From Zygnema circumcarinatum (taxonomy: Eukaryota > Streptophyta > Zygnematophyceae > Zygnematales > Zygnemataceae), in contig CM074807.1 of NCBI GenBank assembly GCA_037447605.1, positions 1,085,995 to 1,149,994 of the forward strand: 64,000 bases of DNA. Reading direction: 5' to 3'. Position 1 is the first letter of the stretch. Every line of letters starts with the position of its first letter. This document shows positions 45,761-57,400 of this stretch, piece after piece. Both the position numbers and the translations under genes were made by a program. The notes beneath the pieces were generated by a model. The model was given only the letters and a program-made list of their open reading frames with translations, ran no database searches and had not been told where the DNA came from.

Positions 45761-47319
45761 TCAGCTCTCTGCAGGTTGAATGTCCATGGCCTGCTCCTTT
45801 GCAACCTTGACCTTGATCTTCTCTGAGAGCTTGGGCAAAGTAAGGCCTGGGTCTGTCAGCATGGCCACTGGAGCCTTCACCAAGTGGATGCTCTGCTCCA
45901 ACTCCGTCAAGGCCTCCCTCTTCTCTTGCGCCTTCTTGCCCTTCATCCTGTTCCTCGTACAAGCACGCATCCCAAATAAAAACTTGAGCATATGTGCATC
46001 ACAATATGAGCGTTCGGCCAGCAAACAGCTGGAAGAATCCCTAAAAACCGTTAAAGAAAACTTTAACCGCAGCCAAAAAACAAAAAAGGGCATTTCTATC
46101 ATGCTGACTGAACATGCATCAGATTAATTTCCAGGACTAGAATAGATGACATGAATGCAGGCTTTGAATATCCACTTTTGTATGTGTTGTATGTGTTCTT
46201 AGCTAGCGAGCAGGGAAGTCTGACATAGTAAGTAACAGTGCCTAAACGGCAAGGAAATTCCAATTCCCTTCAACAATTGTTGTCCTATGACAGTGAACGG
46301 AGCCTTGTGTGCTTTCAACCCTCTCTCAATGGCTCTCGTAAGAAGCAATTTCCTTGATCTCCCCAACCTATCAGTTTGAAATGCTTTTGCATAAAATCAT
46401 TCAAAAGCTGAAGACCTATGTTGAGTCAGCAAATAAGTCAGGAAAATTATCTGTCACCTATTCCTATACACGACAGCTACTTCTCAGCCATAGGAAAGCA
46501 CTGAAGAAATGGGCTAGAACACTCTGTATTGTACTTCAAAACACAGAAAAGGCACAATACAAGAGAAGCGAAAGAGGGTGGCATACCTCTTCTCCCAGAA
46601 CTTGGCCTGCCTCTTTTCTCTAATTTCATCAATCCTCTTGATGGCCTTCAGCGTGCTCTCCACAACATTCCGGTCATACCTTTCGGGCCTGTTCCTCTTC
46701 CTCTCCAATTCAAATGTGGTGTCCTGAAAAAAACGTTCAAGTTGCTCAGAGAGGTTCTCACAACCAGTGCGAAAGCCCTTGCCTGAAAGAAGAGAAATAC
46801 ATCCCCTCACTTGGTCATAAGGCACTGGAATGCAACGGACTTTAAACCACTCTTAATACTAGAAGTTGCCAATTCTAGCGTGGAGGGGGGTGGCGTAAGG
46901 GCATCCTCTGTTGTGTACGCATACGAAAAGGACAAGGACTAAACATAATATGAATATGAATTATACTGACGCCAGAATAAAGCTCTCCGCCTCTCACCGT
47001 TGTCAAGTCCTTCCCGTGAACTCGCCTGTACGCTTTCGTCCACTTCACCTTCCTTGGATTTCTCTTCATCTTGAAATTTTTATGGCATTTGGAGCGGCAA
47101 AACTTAAAAACCTGCTCAATTGAATTCACAGCAAGTCAAGCAAGTCACAGCAAGTCCTGTTAGACTGCAATTCGAACTTCTACATCATGCTGCTCGAAAA
47201 GTATGATACATCATTGGAACAGTCTTTCTGAGGCATACCTTGGCATCGTTACGTACAAAGCCGATTCCATGACCAGGGTATATAGTAGATGAGCAAAACC
47301 AACACTTTTCCAATCTCAT
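45761..47319 (-). CDS. RLP24: Ribosome biogenesis protein RLP24 (60S L24-like), 4 exons
   Basis: Exons 47319-47239, 47111-46998, 46723-46587 and 45953-45761 give 174 residues in full phase. The head [20 protein letters not shown] with FVRNDAK and then [20 protein letters not shown] is the L24e-type zinc ribbon (C-x2-C, C-x3-C). [10 protein letters not shown], an Arg/Lys helix and [12 protein letters not shown] follow, as in eukaryotic RLP24. In yeast this placeholder sits on pre-60S particles in the nucleolus until Rpl24 replaces it in the cytoplasm after Drg1 action. Length equals the usual plant form. Nothing is missing. The gene is divergent from the next, 0.8 kb apart. Confidence 0.95.
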
Positions 47320-48106
47320 AGTGAATCCCTAAGTTATCCCACCCCCTCCCAAGAACAGTACAGGGACCCTGCCTCCCACGAAACCACCAGATAGACTCAA
47401 TGAATAATATTCAGCTTCACTGAGCCAAAAAACCCCCTGCGTTCTTCAGGCCCTAATTCTGTGAAGCCACAGAACTTGCACCTCTGAAACCTACAAACGC
47501 TCCTTCTGCTTTTCCTTCACTCTCCTGGCGGAATAGCGGTCCTTGCAACTGACTGCAACCTCCTGAGATAATTGAGATAATCAACCAGCTGATACCAGCT
47601 ACGATAAGACCACTACTACTACTACTGTCTGCCTCCGTGCATCACCAAGCTCTCAGCCACGACCACAGCACGAGCCGCCTTTGCCAGCACCCATTCAGTC
47701 CAACGCCACCCCTCAAATTAGGGTTAGCTCTCAAATGCCAGATACGATATAAATCGATACGATATAATATGAGCATCATAAACGATACGATACGATACAC
47801 CTGTTTTGCGCCGTATCGATTTTTTTGCGACCGCGGCCGCAACTAGGCACAGTACAGTAGTTGGAGAGGTCGTCCGTACATGCGCGTGTGACGGCTGCGT
47901 CCCATTGGCAGAGGGAAGGGTCGCACGTGCGATGGAGCTCAGTCCAAGGCCGCCGCTTATTCTTGAACGGCGCCGTTCAGAAGAGAGCCTCTCCTTTCAG
48001 AATAGGGCAAGGCAGGGCTGCACTTTTAGGGTTACTGCTGGGAAGGGCTTCAGGGTTAGCTACGGCTTCTCTCTAGTTTGACCCTTAAGATTAGTGAGTG
48101 GCAGCC
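47320..48106. promoter_or_regulatory. Divergent promoter region with telo-box-like and ATACG repeats
   Basis: Short divergent gap between RLP24 and the small zinc-finger gene. TAGGGTT telo-box sequences occur at about 47716, 48028 and 48052 (ttagggtta, tttagggtt, cagggttag), as is common in promoters of ribosome-biogenesis genes. A run of gatacgat units lies at 47750-47797. Confidence 0.45.
47750..47797 (+). repeat. ATACG-type pentamer repeat
   Basis: gatacgat, cgatacgata and acgatacgatacgatac units, interrupted by ataatatgagcatcataa. The reverse-complement type appears at 52709-52739. Confidence 0.75.
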
Positions 48107-48787
48107 ATGGGAGGAGGAAACGCACAGAAGGCGAAGATGGCGCGGGAGAGGAATGCGGAAAAGTTGAAGGGTGGGAAAGGTGCGCTGAGCAAAGCATACG
48201 TTTTTTGGGCTCGTTTTGAAGTCAGTGTGTACCTTTTCATGGATTCTGTGATGTTTCAGAGGAGTCCCTGCTCAGATGCCTGTTTATTTTTTCTGGTTCT
48301 GCAGTATGCGTCGTTGTTGTCCCCTTCATATTGATTTAAAGGCAGCCTGATGGCTTGAATCTAAGTTAGCATTTAGTCTGGTGACTCGCAGGTAGTCAAC
48401 TTCAGTCCAATACAAAGGCTATGACCATTCAGGTACGAAGTTTCACCTTACATGTTGCATGAACCTAAGGAACGCCGCTTGAACCTAAGGATTGTAACAT
48501 AGTGGGTGCTTCTGTAGTCGTTTTGCGCCATTTTCTCTGGAGCCATTCTAGTGATTTTGAATTTTAGAGTATTGGATGTCGCTTTGCAATCATCTGACTC
48601 TCAGCGCAGTTATGTCCCGAGTGTTTGTCTAAAGACGTAGATAGCTCGATGTTTTGTTTTTGTGCAGTGTAAAGTTTGCATGCAGACGTTCATGTGCACT
48701 ACGAATGAAGCCAAGTGTAAAGAGCACGCAGAAGCCAGACACCCCAAGCAGGATCTTTTCGCCTGCTTTCCGCACTTGAAGGAGTGA
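48107..48787 (+). CDS. Small SERF/4F5 zinc-finger protein (At2g23090-like), 3 exons
   Basis: Exons 48107-48179, 48392-48432 and 48668-48787 give 77 residues in full phase. The head MGGGNAQKAKMARERNAEKL is the 4F5/SERF-like basic segment. The last exon, CKVCMQTFMCTTNEAKCKEH with AEARHP, is a C2H2-like finger. The whole chain matches the plant family typified by Arabidopsis At2g23090, which is conserved but has no settled function. An earlier ATG nine bases upstream is in frame, but the MGGGN start is the family start. The 41-base middle exon is smaller than most in this window. Confidence 0.92.
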
Positions 48788-50159
48788 TTGTCGCTTCTTC
48801 ACTATCTGAATTCGGAATGGAAACATGATATATTCAAGAGGGTGAACCATTGAGTATTCAAAAAAATAGCGGTCCTTTTTTTGATTCTTTCAAAACTTGC
48901 TCTAAAAGCCCTCTTTCCTGGGTTATATGTATCTTAAAGTCTACCCTTGTTTGTTGAGGCGGAGAGTAGAGTACCTGTTTGTCCTTTCATCTTGTAGCAT
49001 TCCAGACTCCATAACAGCGTCACAGGTTTGGATCGGAGGACGCTCCTTATGAGAGTGTTGTGTTTCTCGCGAGGTGTGCATTACCAAGAGATTGATGGCA
49101 CATTGCCAAGGGCTCATCGCTAACACATAGTTATTCAGAGCGTTGCCAGGGGTTAGGGAATGGTTTTTCAGCACTGTTCTTTTCTAGAATGTACCTCTTA
49201 CAATAAGGAACGCAGTTGGATACTGCCTTTTCATGCATAGTCTATGGACTCAGCTACATCGACCGCTTGATTCCAGGTCAATTTAGAGAGAGTGTCCATT
49301 GGCTACGATTGAGTCAGGCCGCCTACAAAGGGATTTTGACTTTTGGCAGTTTTGTGTGCGAGAAGGGGCCTATTAGTCCCACATTCTGCAACAGACAGGT
49401 TTAACAGACTAATATAAAATATTTTGTCGCTCTGTCTGGACAACCCAATTGGTGCGTTGGGAACTCATTCGATGGAAGGATTAACGCCCTCAGAATGGTT
49501 TGCTGAAATTGGATTTTGTCCGAAGTCGTGACTAGTGTGGATCTGCCTCTCACATCGCTTGCATATGCCTTGGAATTCGTGTATTGCTGTTAAGTGAAAG
49601 GAACAACTGACCTTACTTTGTCAGCCAATTGATTGTTCTATCATCAGGCGGGTTTCTATGCATCCAGTTGGTTGCTTTTACTGGTGGGACTCTTGACGAG
49701 GGAAAACCTCTTCAATACTTCCTTCTCCTGCAGTTGATGTTGGCTGACTGTACTCCCTGGATTTACCCGTTTGGTTTTTAGGTTCTGAATTCAGCGCAGA
49801 ATTTTGATCTTCTTCTTGATCATTTGGTTGTCCGTCGACAGAGACATTGATTTTTAATGTCATGCATGACTTTGTAGAAGGATCTTTTGTGGAATTGATG
49901 TGTTGGTAGCCATGATGGCATAGGTAGGATCTGAAAGCCAAATGCCACACCTGGGTGTAATTATGAATGGAAAGGTAGAAAACAGAGAGAAAACAATCTC
50001 GACACGAATGCGAAGGAAATGAAGCAACGCAAAACAACGTCCTTTACACCTGCTTCAGAATATTTCTTAAAACCTAGGAAAGAAAAAGCGTCACTGAGAG
50101 CAAGTGCAGTCAGGGGAAACGTCAGTAAAGGTCGCAATTTGCCATAAGACAGGGAAATC
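48788..50159. other. Convergent intergenic region with a doubtful exon-like stretch
   Basis: Mostly AT-rich. On the minus strand, 49951-49678 follows a fair acceptor (attacacccag) and stays open, with a hydrophilic Asn/Gln/Glu stretch ending in HQ-stop. It might be a further 3' exon of the trihelix gene or chance. No other gene is seen. Confidence 0.3.
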
Positions 50160-51559
50160 CTACTCCCAAGGTAGCTTAGCTTTCATCTCACAGTTGCAGG
50201 CAACAGGGTCGTCCCATTTAACAGGACGGCCATTCAACCGTTCAGAAACCTTGACCTGAAAGAAGCGGAACACATCACAACCCTCATTTTCATTCCTTGC
50301 TTAGAAAGAAAAGGAAGAAACGTTCACACAATTGCTGCTCCGAATCTGGACAAATTTGGAATCAGTCTTTTTTGACTCATCAAGAAAGACAAAACAACGG
50401 ATTTGTTGACTAGAACAAAATTGAACCTCAAGAACCCTAAGCTGCTTACCTGCGATCTGAAAAAAACGCAGAGCAGCGGACAGCACGCATAGAGGGGAGG
50501 CCCTGGCCAGCATGCATGTCCGAAGTCCAGCAGACTAACTAGCTTGACGCCATTTCTCTTGAATGAGGCCCCTCTATCTTCCTGTACAATTAGGGAACCC
50601 CTTATCCTATGCACCCGTATCAGCAGCTACCTATCCCTCGGCTTCTCTGGTGGCGGTTGGGCTAAGGCTTGCGCTAATGTCTGCGCTATTCTCAGCTGAA
50701 ACGCAAGAGCCATCTCCATCATGTCCTTCTTCCATTGCTTGTCTCTCTCGTCCGCCTGCATCTGCCGCTCCTCCGCCCGCGTTTGGGCCTCTAAAATTCT
50801 CTCCATAAGCGACGCGCTTGCATCGTCCGACAGAACTTTTCTTTTCTTCTTCTTCGTCATCACCTTTAGCCCGTCCTCCTCTCCCCCGTTATTCCCGCTG
50901 CTCATAGCCTTCCGATGCTCATGTTCCGGGTTCGAGAACTCGCCGCCATTCCGCTCTCCGCCAAGCTCGTTCGCCAAGCCCACGCTCGCACCTCGGTGCT
51001 GTGAGAAGCCCATCCCTGCCAGATTCTCACTTAGGGTTAGAGATGGTTTTGTGGGATCGCTTTGCACTGCTTCCAGCGATGACCGTGCATATCCAGACTG
51101 TGCAAAGACGGCGGGATCGGGAAGAAGCGCACCTCCTGAACCAAAGTTCGGGGTACTTGACACGGCCTTGCCCTTTTTCCCAAGCGCAAGCGCCATCGCT
51201 TCGAAGTAGGGCCACTCCATGGCTGATTTCCCGATTCCGCCTTTGTACTCTTCCTTACTAACATGCGCTTTGAACGCCTTCCGGAGGTTCTGAAGCTTAT
51301 CTTGGCACTGTTTCCAGGAAATATCTAGTCCAGGATGGTTTTCTATGAGAGTTTTTGCTATCTTCTCCCAGTGAGATCGTGTCAAGTTCCCTCCTCCCAG
51401 CATGTTGAATCGCTCGCTCCAACACTCGATCAGTGAAAAAGTGAGCTCCCTGCTCCATGTCAGCGGCGCTCTCTTCTCCTCCTCCGACTGATGCCAGGTC
51501 AGCGCTGCCGCCTGCGCTGCAGCCGTACCTTCCTGGGAGGCAGCCATGGCTGCCTCCAT
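50160..51559 (-). CDS. Trihelix (Myb/SANT-like) transcription factor
   Basis: The main frame 51559-50627 encodes 310 residues. Residues 34-120 are a trihelix DNA-binding domain (LTWSRELTFSLIECWSERFN, then HWEKIAKTLIENHPG, WKQCQDKLQNLRKAFK). TKKKKRKV at 235-242 is a classic nuclear localisation signal. A coiled coil (250-295) follows. The frame stops 21 bases after ..PPPEK, but AG|GTAGCT there could be a donor. A 7-base piece at 50456-50450 with strong borders (tttttttcag, gtaagc) and then 50255-50160 would extend the chain in phase by about 34 residues ending KLPWE. That extension is speculative. The ninth codon region offers a second ATG (51547). Few introns and high GC mark this gene. The target genes are unknown. 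Confidence 0.85.
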
Positions 51560-51902
51560 CCTCCCCTCCCTCCCAACAGAGAGGAACGGACGGAGCGGTC
51601 GGCCCCGACGGACGGAACGGCGGGACGGACGGCGACGGCAAAGTTGTCCTCTCGAGGTCGTTGACGCGCGCCGCCGCCGCGCACGCGCGACCCGCCCGGA
51701 CGCGTCGCCACGTGGCGGACCTTGAGCCGTCCGATCACCTCCGGAAGCCGGTTTGCGCCGTCCGATTGTGTAGTTTGGTGTACGGGAGCCCGACGTGGAA
51801 AAATAAATAAAAATAATTTAACATAGCAGATCTGAATTTTAACAAACGGTTGCATGTGACGCGCTGGCGAGTTGTTGAACTGTATCACAGATCGGACCAT
51901 TA

Positions 51903-52661
51903 GACAAACCAGTCGACTGGTTGGCAACCAGTGGTTGCGGACCGAAACAACCATTCGACTGGTTGCCAACCAGTGGATGCCACTGGTTCGCAACCAGTCG
52001 ACTGGTTGCCAACCAGTGGCATCCACTGGTTCCAAACCAGTCGACTGGTTGCCAACCAGTGGCATCCACTGGTTGGAAACCAGTCGACTGGTTGCGAACC
52101 AGTGGCGCAGGACTGAAACAACCATTCGACTGGTTCGGAACCAGTGATCAAATGGTTGGCAACCATTAAATTGTCGGTGTACGGATCCCCGTATTGTCGA
52201 TATACTGTAAATATTTTCCGTACGATTTTCCGGCAATTTTTCCGGCAATTTTTGAAAATTGCCGGAAAATTGTACGGAAAATATTTACAGTATATCGACA
52301 ATACGGGGATCCGTACACCGACAATTTAATGGTTGCCAACCATTTGATTTAATGGATATAACCATTAGACTGGTTGCCAACCAGTGCTGCCGGATCGAAA
52401 CAACCATTCGACTGGTTGCCAACCAGTGGATGCCACTGGTTCACAACCAGTCGACTGGTTGCCAACCAGTGCCGCCGGATCGAAACAACCATTCGACTGG
52501 TTGCCAACCAGTGGCATCCACTGGTTCCGAACCAGTCGACTGGTTGCCAACCAGTGGCATCCACTGGTTCCAAACCAGTCGACTGGTTGCCGACCAGTAG
52601 ACGTCCAACCATTGCCATCCAATGGTTGTCCAATGGTTGCCGATCCACTGGTCCGAACTGT
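51903..52661. repeat. Array of short palindromes (AACCAGTCGACTGGTT family)
   Basis: Two direct arrays, about 51903-52147 and 52372-52600, flank the large palindrome. The units are themselves palindromes: aaccagtcgactggtt is perfect, ccagtgg-N3-ccactgg and actggttgccaaccagt are near-perfect. A longer unit (gaaacaaccattcgactggt) recurs at least four times. The right edge changes to ccatccaatggttgtccaat and ends gatccactggtccgaactgtga, matching the end of the block at 9.27 kb. All six frames stay open (Gln-Ser-Thr-Gly, Pro-Val-Asp-Trp), so the ORFs here are not genes. Confidence 0.9.
52148..52348. repeat. Near-perfect ~200-bp palindrome
   Basis: Bases 52148-52223 are repeated as an exact reverse complement at 52272-52348 as far as I can check by eye. 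The arms run from the atcaaatggttggcaaccat end inward through cggatccccgtattgtcgat to ttttccgtac. Much of the middle also pairs (attttccggcaattttt with gaaaattgccggaaaat), leaving an extra ccggcaattttt copy as the only real asymmetry. Confidence 0.93.
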
Positions 52662-52708
52662 GAACTGTTTGTGGTTTTAGGGTTGAGTTCGGTAGGTCGT
52701 GACGTAGG

Positions 52709-52739
52709 CGTATCGTATCGCATCGTATCGTATCGTATT
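52709..52739 (+). repeat. TATCG pentamer repeat
   Basis: gtatcgtatcgcatcgtatc followed by gtatcgtatt. It is the reverse-complement form of the repeat at 47750-47797. Confidence 0.8.
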
Positions 52740-53725
52740 ATTGCATTTATCGATGCTTTGCAACGATATCGGTACAGCATATCGGCTCGCAGATGAGAAC
52801 TTCACTCTGCGATGTCGGTGGAGACTTAACTTTATGTAGCCTCATTCGTTTTTCGGGCATTGTGCATTGAAGCTTGCGGAGTAATGGTACTGGAAAAGTG
52901 ATAGTATCTCCACTGCCTGGCGAAATGGTCCGTATGGGCAAGTTCGCCAAGCTGAGTAAGGTTAACCGCCAATTAAGTCAAAAAAGGAGATAAGGAAGCC
53001 ATGGCTTGGATGCAGAGCGCTTTTTACTGCTCAATAGGACTTGGTGGATAATGGCTTTGCCGGTAGGAGGAACCAGCGCTGGTAGGTGGAGTGTCTATAA
53101 TGACAACTGGAGGTTTTTGGCATTTTCCCACTGAAAGTTGAAGTGTCTTTGCTGTTCCCGAGCATTTGTGATATGAGCACACACTCACCATGTGACCTCG
53201 CGTATTTTCAGAATACTGAATACCTTCAAACGCGTTCATGCAGTAGGGCCAGATGAGTCATACGAATCCCAGTTATTTGTGATGCCTCAGCCATATGTCA
53301 TGCTCCGAAAGCTACTGTGGTAAGTAATTGGAGTTAAAAGAGTCCCGTATGAAGAGGGGGGAGGGGGGTAGGGATTTCATACTAAACATTTTTGGTACGG
53401 GGTTGCAAACTGTTTTCCACCCTCAACTTATTTTTGCCGTGTAAACCGTGTCTACTACACGATTATTTGAAAAGTCTAATATATAAGTAACTGTTTCACT
53501 ATAGACATCAGATGAGAAATATCAGAAAATTTCGTGAACACTGAAAGGCTCTCTGCGTATGGTCACACCATTTTCGAGCTCATGACATTGCATTCCATGT
53601 GGCATGTGTAGCTGTGGACCCGACTATTTGAGATGTCGACAAATTACAGTCCTGAGAATGGAATGGCATGCCTTCGACTGCATGGCAGGCCTGGGCATGG
53701 CTCATGCCTCTGTGCATGCAGGCAT

Positions 53726-53776
53726 CCACATCCATCCATCCCATCCATGCATACATACATCCATCCATCCATTCAT
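53726..53776 (+). repeat. CATC/CATA tetranucleotide repeat
   Basis: ccacatccatccatcccatc followed by catgcatacatacatccatc and further catc units. Confidence 0.85.
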
Positions 53777-54420
53777 CAGCTCCAAATATACGAGTTCTAC
53801 TCTCACTCCTCTACTTCACGGCTTGAACCAAACAGAACCAGACTCGAAAAGCAAACCCTAAAGCAAAAGACCACATATTCCGCCATTCCCAAGAGGGTTG
53901 ACGTCACCTGTGCACACCAAAAACGAGCTGTAGGCAGGCAAGTTTGCATACAAAGGGTGACAAGATACTATACCTGATCAGACAACAACTAAAACTATGA
54001 AGCCCACCGTGCGCCCAGCATGCTGAAGAGTCCTCCCAGGTCAACAAAGCAATTAGAGTTCTAAACACTACGCGAGCTTGAAGTCCTAAGCGCGGAAGGC
54101 GGCGGCTACTGCTCGTCTATGAAGCATATTTGCAATGAAGGCTTTGGAGGCCTCTAGAATGGTCAAACAGTACCCATTCCATGTAAGAATGATAAGAAAG
54201 TCAATGCTTCTTCATGCATTCCATCCCTGTCCTCTACTCCTATACACCTGCATGCTGTACAATAAGAAACCTGAGCAAAGGGGCCGCACAATAAGCCGTA
54301 ATGGGGGCAGCGGAGCATACACATTCCTACCATTTCGAGCACACTCCTCATCCGTCGTTTCACACAGTATGTACTGACCCCTCGATAGGGGGTATAATCA
54401 GAGTTCTACAGGTTTCGGCA

Positions 54421-57400
54421 TCATCCTTGGGCTGCAACTTGGAGCCATGGCGCTTCAGCTGCAGAGGTCGACCGCCTGCGCTTAAGCTGCCCTTCACTCG
54501 CATGAGTTGCTGCTGCCCTTTTGAATTTAGTCGGCTGATCTTCTTTCTTCACGAGAGAGTAACTTTCTGTTGCAATCTTGGTCGCAGAGCTTCCCTTCAT
54601 CTCTGAGCCGTCATTCGTTACTCCCTCCCCTTGGCCCTTTCCTTCCAGGGCCACACCAAAGAGTCGGGTCAATTTCAGGTCCTCCTCCTTGTCAACAATG
54701 ACACCCTCTTCACACTCTTTTTTCAATACAGGAATGGATACTCTTTCCCCCAAGTCCCCTTCACGTCCTAAAGTAGGCTGAATCTCGGGACGCAGTGCAG
54801 CTGGTTTACAGAAAGAAGTTTTACGGGAAGGGTCATGTCCTCCATGAAACGGCACCACTGGGCGAAAGCCGGATGGACCATCAACAGAGACGGTATGATA
54901 TCCAGCTGCATTCTGTTTCATATGAGCAACAGCATCTTCCAAAATCCGCTCTCTCACGTCTCGCTTTCCTCGGCTTTCTATCTCATCGCCTGATGATTCT
55001 GAGACCCTCGGAGATGAAGGAGGGAGACTGCTGCATGAAACCCCCACGCTTGGGGGTCCAATGGGTACAGACAATGGACTGCCTTTTTCAAGAAGCATTG
55101 GAATGCCACTCATGGCATATGGATGGTGCCACGGAACGCTACCATGAGTCCATTTTCCACTTGCAGGGTCCATCGCCATGCGTGCTTGCTGGAAGGCAGA
55201 AAAAGGAACATCTCGATACACAAGCCACGAATAAGAAAAAGAGAATTGCAACCAACATGTACTTCAGAAGTTCCGAGAACTTGACAACTTTACTGGGTAG
55301 CATTATTGAAAGCATAATCTTCAACACCACTCACACTTACAGCACTTTGTGCTGAGAGAGTTTCTGTTAATACGAGCGAGACGACCAAAACATCCATTCG
55401 TCAGCAGGGCACCAAAGACAACAAGATATTTCACAACAGAGACCCAAGAGAAAAGTATAGTTACATCGTTGGAAAGCACCTTAGCCCTTTGAGGATTGGT
55501 TGATTTCAGACTATCTAACAAACCGAGACCCTCTGACGAAACTATATGCGAGCTATGAGAAGGAGGTTTAAGTTCAAACCTGGTGCTGCAGAATCACTAC
55601 CACATCGACATAAAGATGCCGAATGCGAGCCAACTCCGTAACAAGAACAGCATTATCGCGCCTCAGTCTTTCGTTCTCCTCTGCCATTGACTCCGGTGTA
55701 ACAATCTGCCGGAATGGAGAGGGTGAGGCAGGTGGAGAGCAAGTCACCTGCTACAAGATACAATAGATGTGCAAATTAAAACCAGCTGCGCTGAAACATG
55801 CCAAACCACAGTAACTTATCACATCTCAAGGTTCCTCAAAGGCACGCATTTAGTGTTCGAGCACAGTGGATATCTCCTCACCGAGAAACTCAAGAGGATT
55901 TACAGAGAAAGACTCCTTACCACGTCTTCAGTGGACGAAGTGGGGCTAGTAGAAGATAATGATCTTTCTTCCCGTTGTAAGAGCTGCACCAGGACCTTGA
56001 CACTGAGCATCAGACAGTCATCAACTTCTAAAAGACGCAGGAAAAACCACAATGAAAGGCACTAACGAATGCAAAACGTAACAAGCAACCAGAAAGATTG
56101 TGTATTAATGCATAAATACCACAGCAATAAGCTCCGTTTCACAAAAACCAGCCCACAAGACAAAGAAAGCATCGTGCAGCTTACAGGTGGAGTGGCCTGG
56201 CTGGCCATAATAGAATTAGTGGTCGTTTTTCGGCGATGAATTTCACAGAGGAGTTGCTTTGCCCCTTTACGGAAATTATCGTTGCCAAACTCCCACCTGT
56301 CAGGGACAGTCTTTCGAAATCCCTGGAAAAGTACAGCAATGTAGCAACACAAATTTCATGAAACTCTGCAAGGAAAATCTTTAAAGGAAACCCTAATCTG
56401 GAACAACTCGAGTTTATAGCTTCAACTGATAGACAGACTTCTTGAACTTGCTATGTCTAGCATGATAGGAGACTTTTGCAAAAACTCTGCATCGTGGAGG
56501 ACATCCATAATTCAATACTTCTGAGGAATAACGCTCTTAGCTTGCTGCCTGGGAGCACGAAGAAACGTTTCGTATCCTGACAAACGAGCGATTTGTGCAA
56601 GATACTACCTATCATTGGGACTGTTCATCTAGCATCACACCATGCCATCAGTACCAACAAGCCCCTGAGTGTACAGTGATGAAACTCTCACCTCCCTAAT
56701 ATAAACCTCCTTAATGAACAAATGCCAACTGCGATAGGCATCTTAACTTCATGTCAACGTATCAACGGCAATCTAGACTAAACACGTCTTTTCCGCACCA
56801 GCTGGTCGAACTGCCTAGAGAATGCTTCTCTTATTAACGTGCTAAAAATTGGATGAATCACCTTCGACAGCAAAAGCAGTATGGGGAACGCCGAAAACCT
56901 GCAGATGTGCAAACCTACGTGAACCTACTACGATGGGATAATCCGCGACCCCCAACAAACAGAGAGATGCCTGGAAGACAAACATGATTTCTCGGGGCCG
57001 AGCATCAAATTGCCTAAAACTCTCCCTGCCTTCTAGTGCCAGATGCAACTGCTTCCCATCCTACAGCTTCACCCTCTCGTCAACCCTCTTTACGCCCTGA
57101 CCTAACAATGTTCAATCGGAGGAAACATCCCAAAGCTATAGGACATAAACAAACGACTAAGGACTCTAAGGACTCTAGCCATGTCTAACCCATGGCCATA
57201 GTCGATATAATGGCCGGTCTATTTTCCCATACGGCCGCATCTTGTTGCCAGGCTAATCGGTAAACTAACATGTATAAGTAACCCGTGATTTCGTCAAATT
57301 GTGAAACGAAAGCGACACGATACCTCAAGTGTCTAGTTAGCATGAAGAGAAGGCGTTAGACCAGAGGTACGATAGACATACGTAAGTATTTAACTGTCGA

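Larger units (their letters stand above)
51560..54420. other. Gene-poor region with palindrome array
   Basis: Next to the trihelix start is a GC-rich promoter with a G-box (51709-51714). It is followed by the array at 51903-52661, a TATCG pentamer run (52709-52739) and a CATC run (53726-53776). The minus frame 53239-53024 ends in a Pro/Ser tail and has no domain. No gene is called here. Confidence 0.45.

Noticed and set aside
45660-45962. 100-residue acidic Gly/Glu minus frame
   Set aside because: Out-of-frame shadow of the last RLP24 exon.
49678-50037. Separate small gene on the minus strand
   Set aside because: No start context and no domain. Kept only as a doubtful 3' exon-like stretch.
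50721-51209. 162-residue plus-strand frame over the trihelix gene
   Set aside because: Antisense shadow of a GC-rich coding exon. Ser/Phe/Pro-rich with no domain.
51903-52661. CRISPR-like array of palindromic repeats
   Set aside because: There are no uniform spacers, no leader and no cas genes, and the surroundings are clearly eukaryotic nuclear.
51499-52796. Six overlapping frames with Gln-Ser-Thr-Gly and Pro-Val-Asp-Trp repeats
   Set aside because: Translation of the palindrome array in all frames. A real repeat protein would favour one frame.
53024-53239. Minus-strand 71-residue frame with Pro/Ser tail
   Set aside because: No partner exons with good splice sites were found and no family is recognised.
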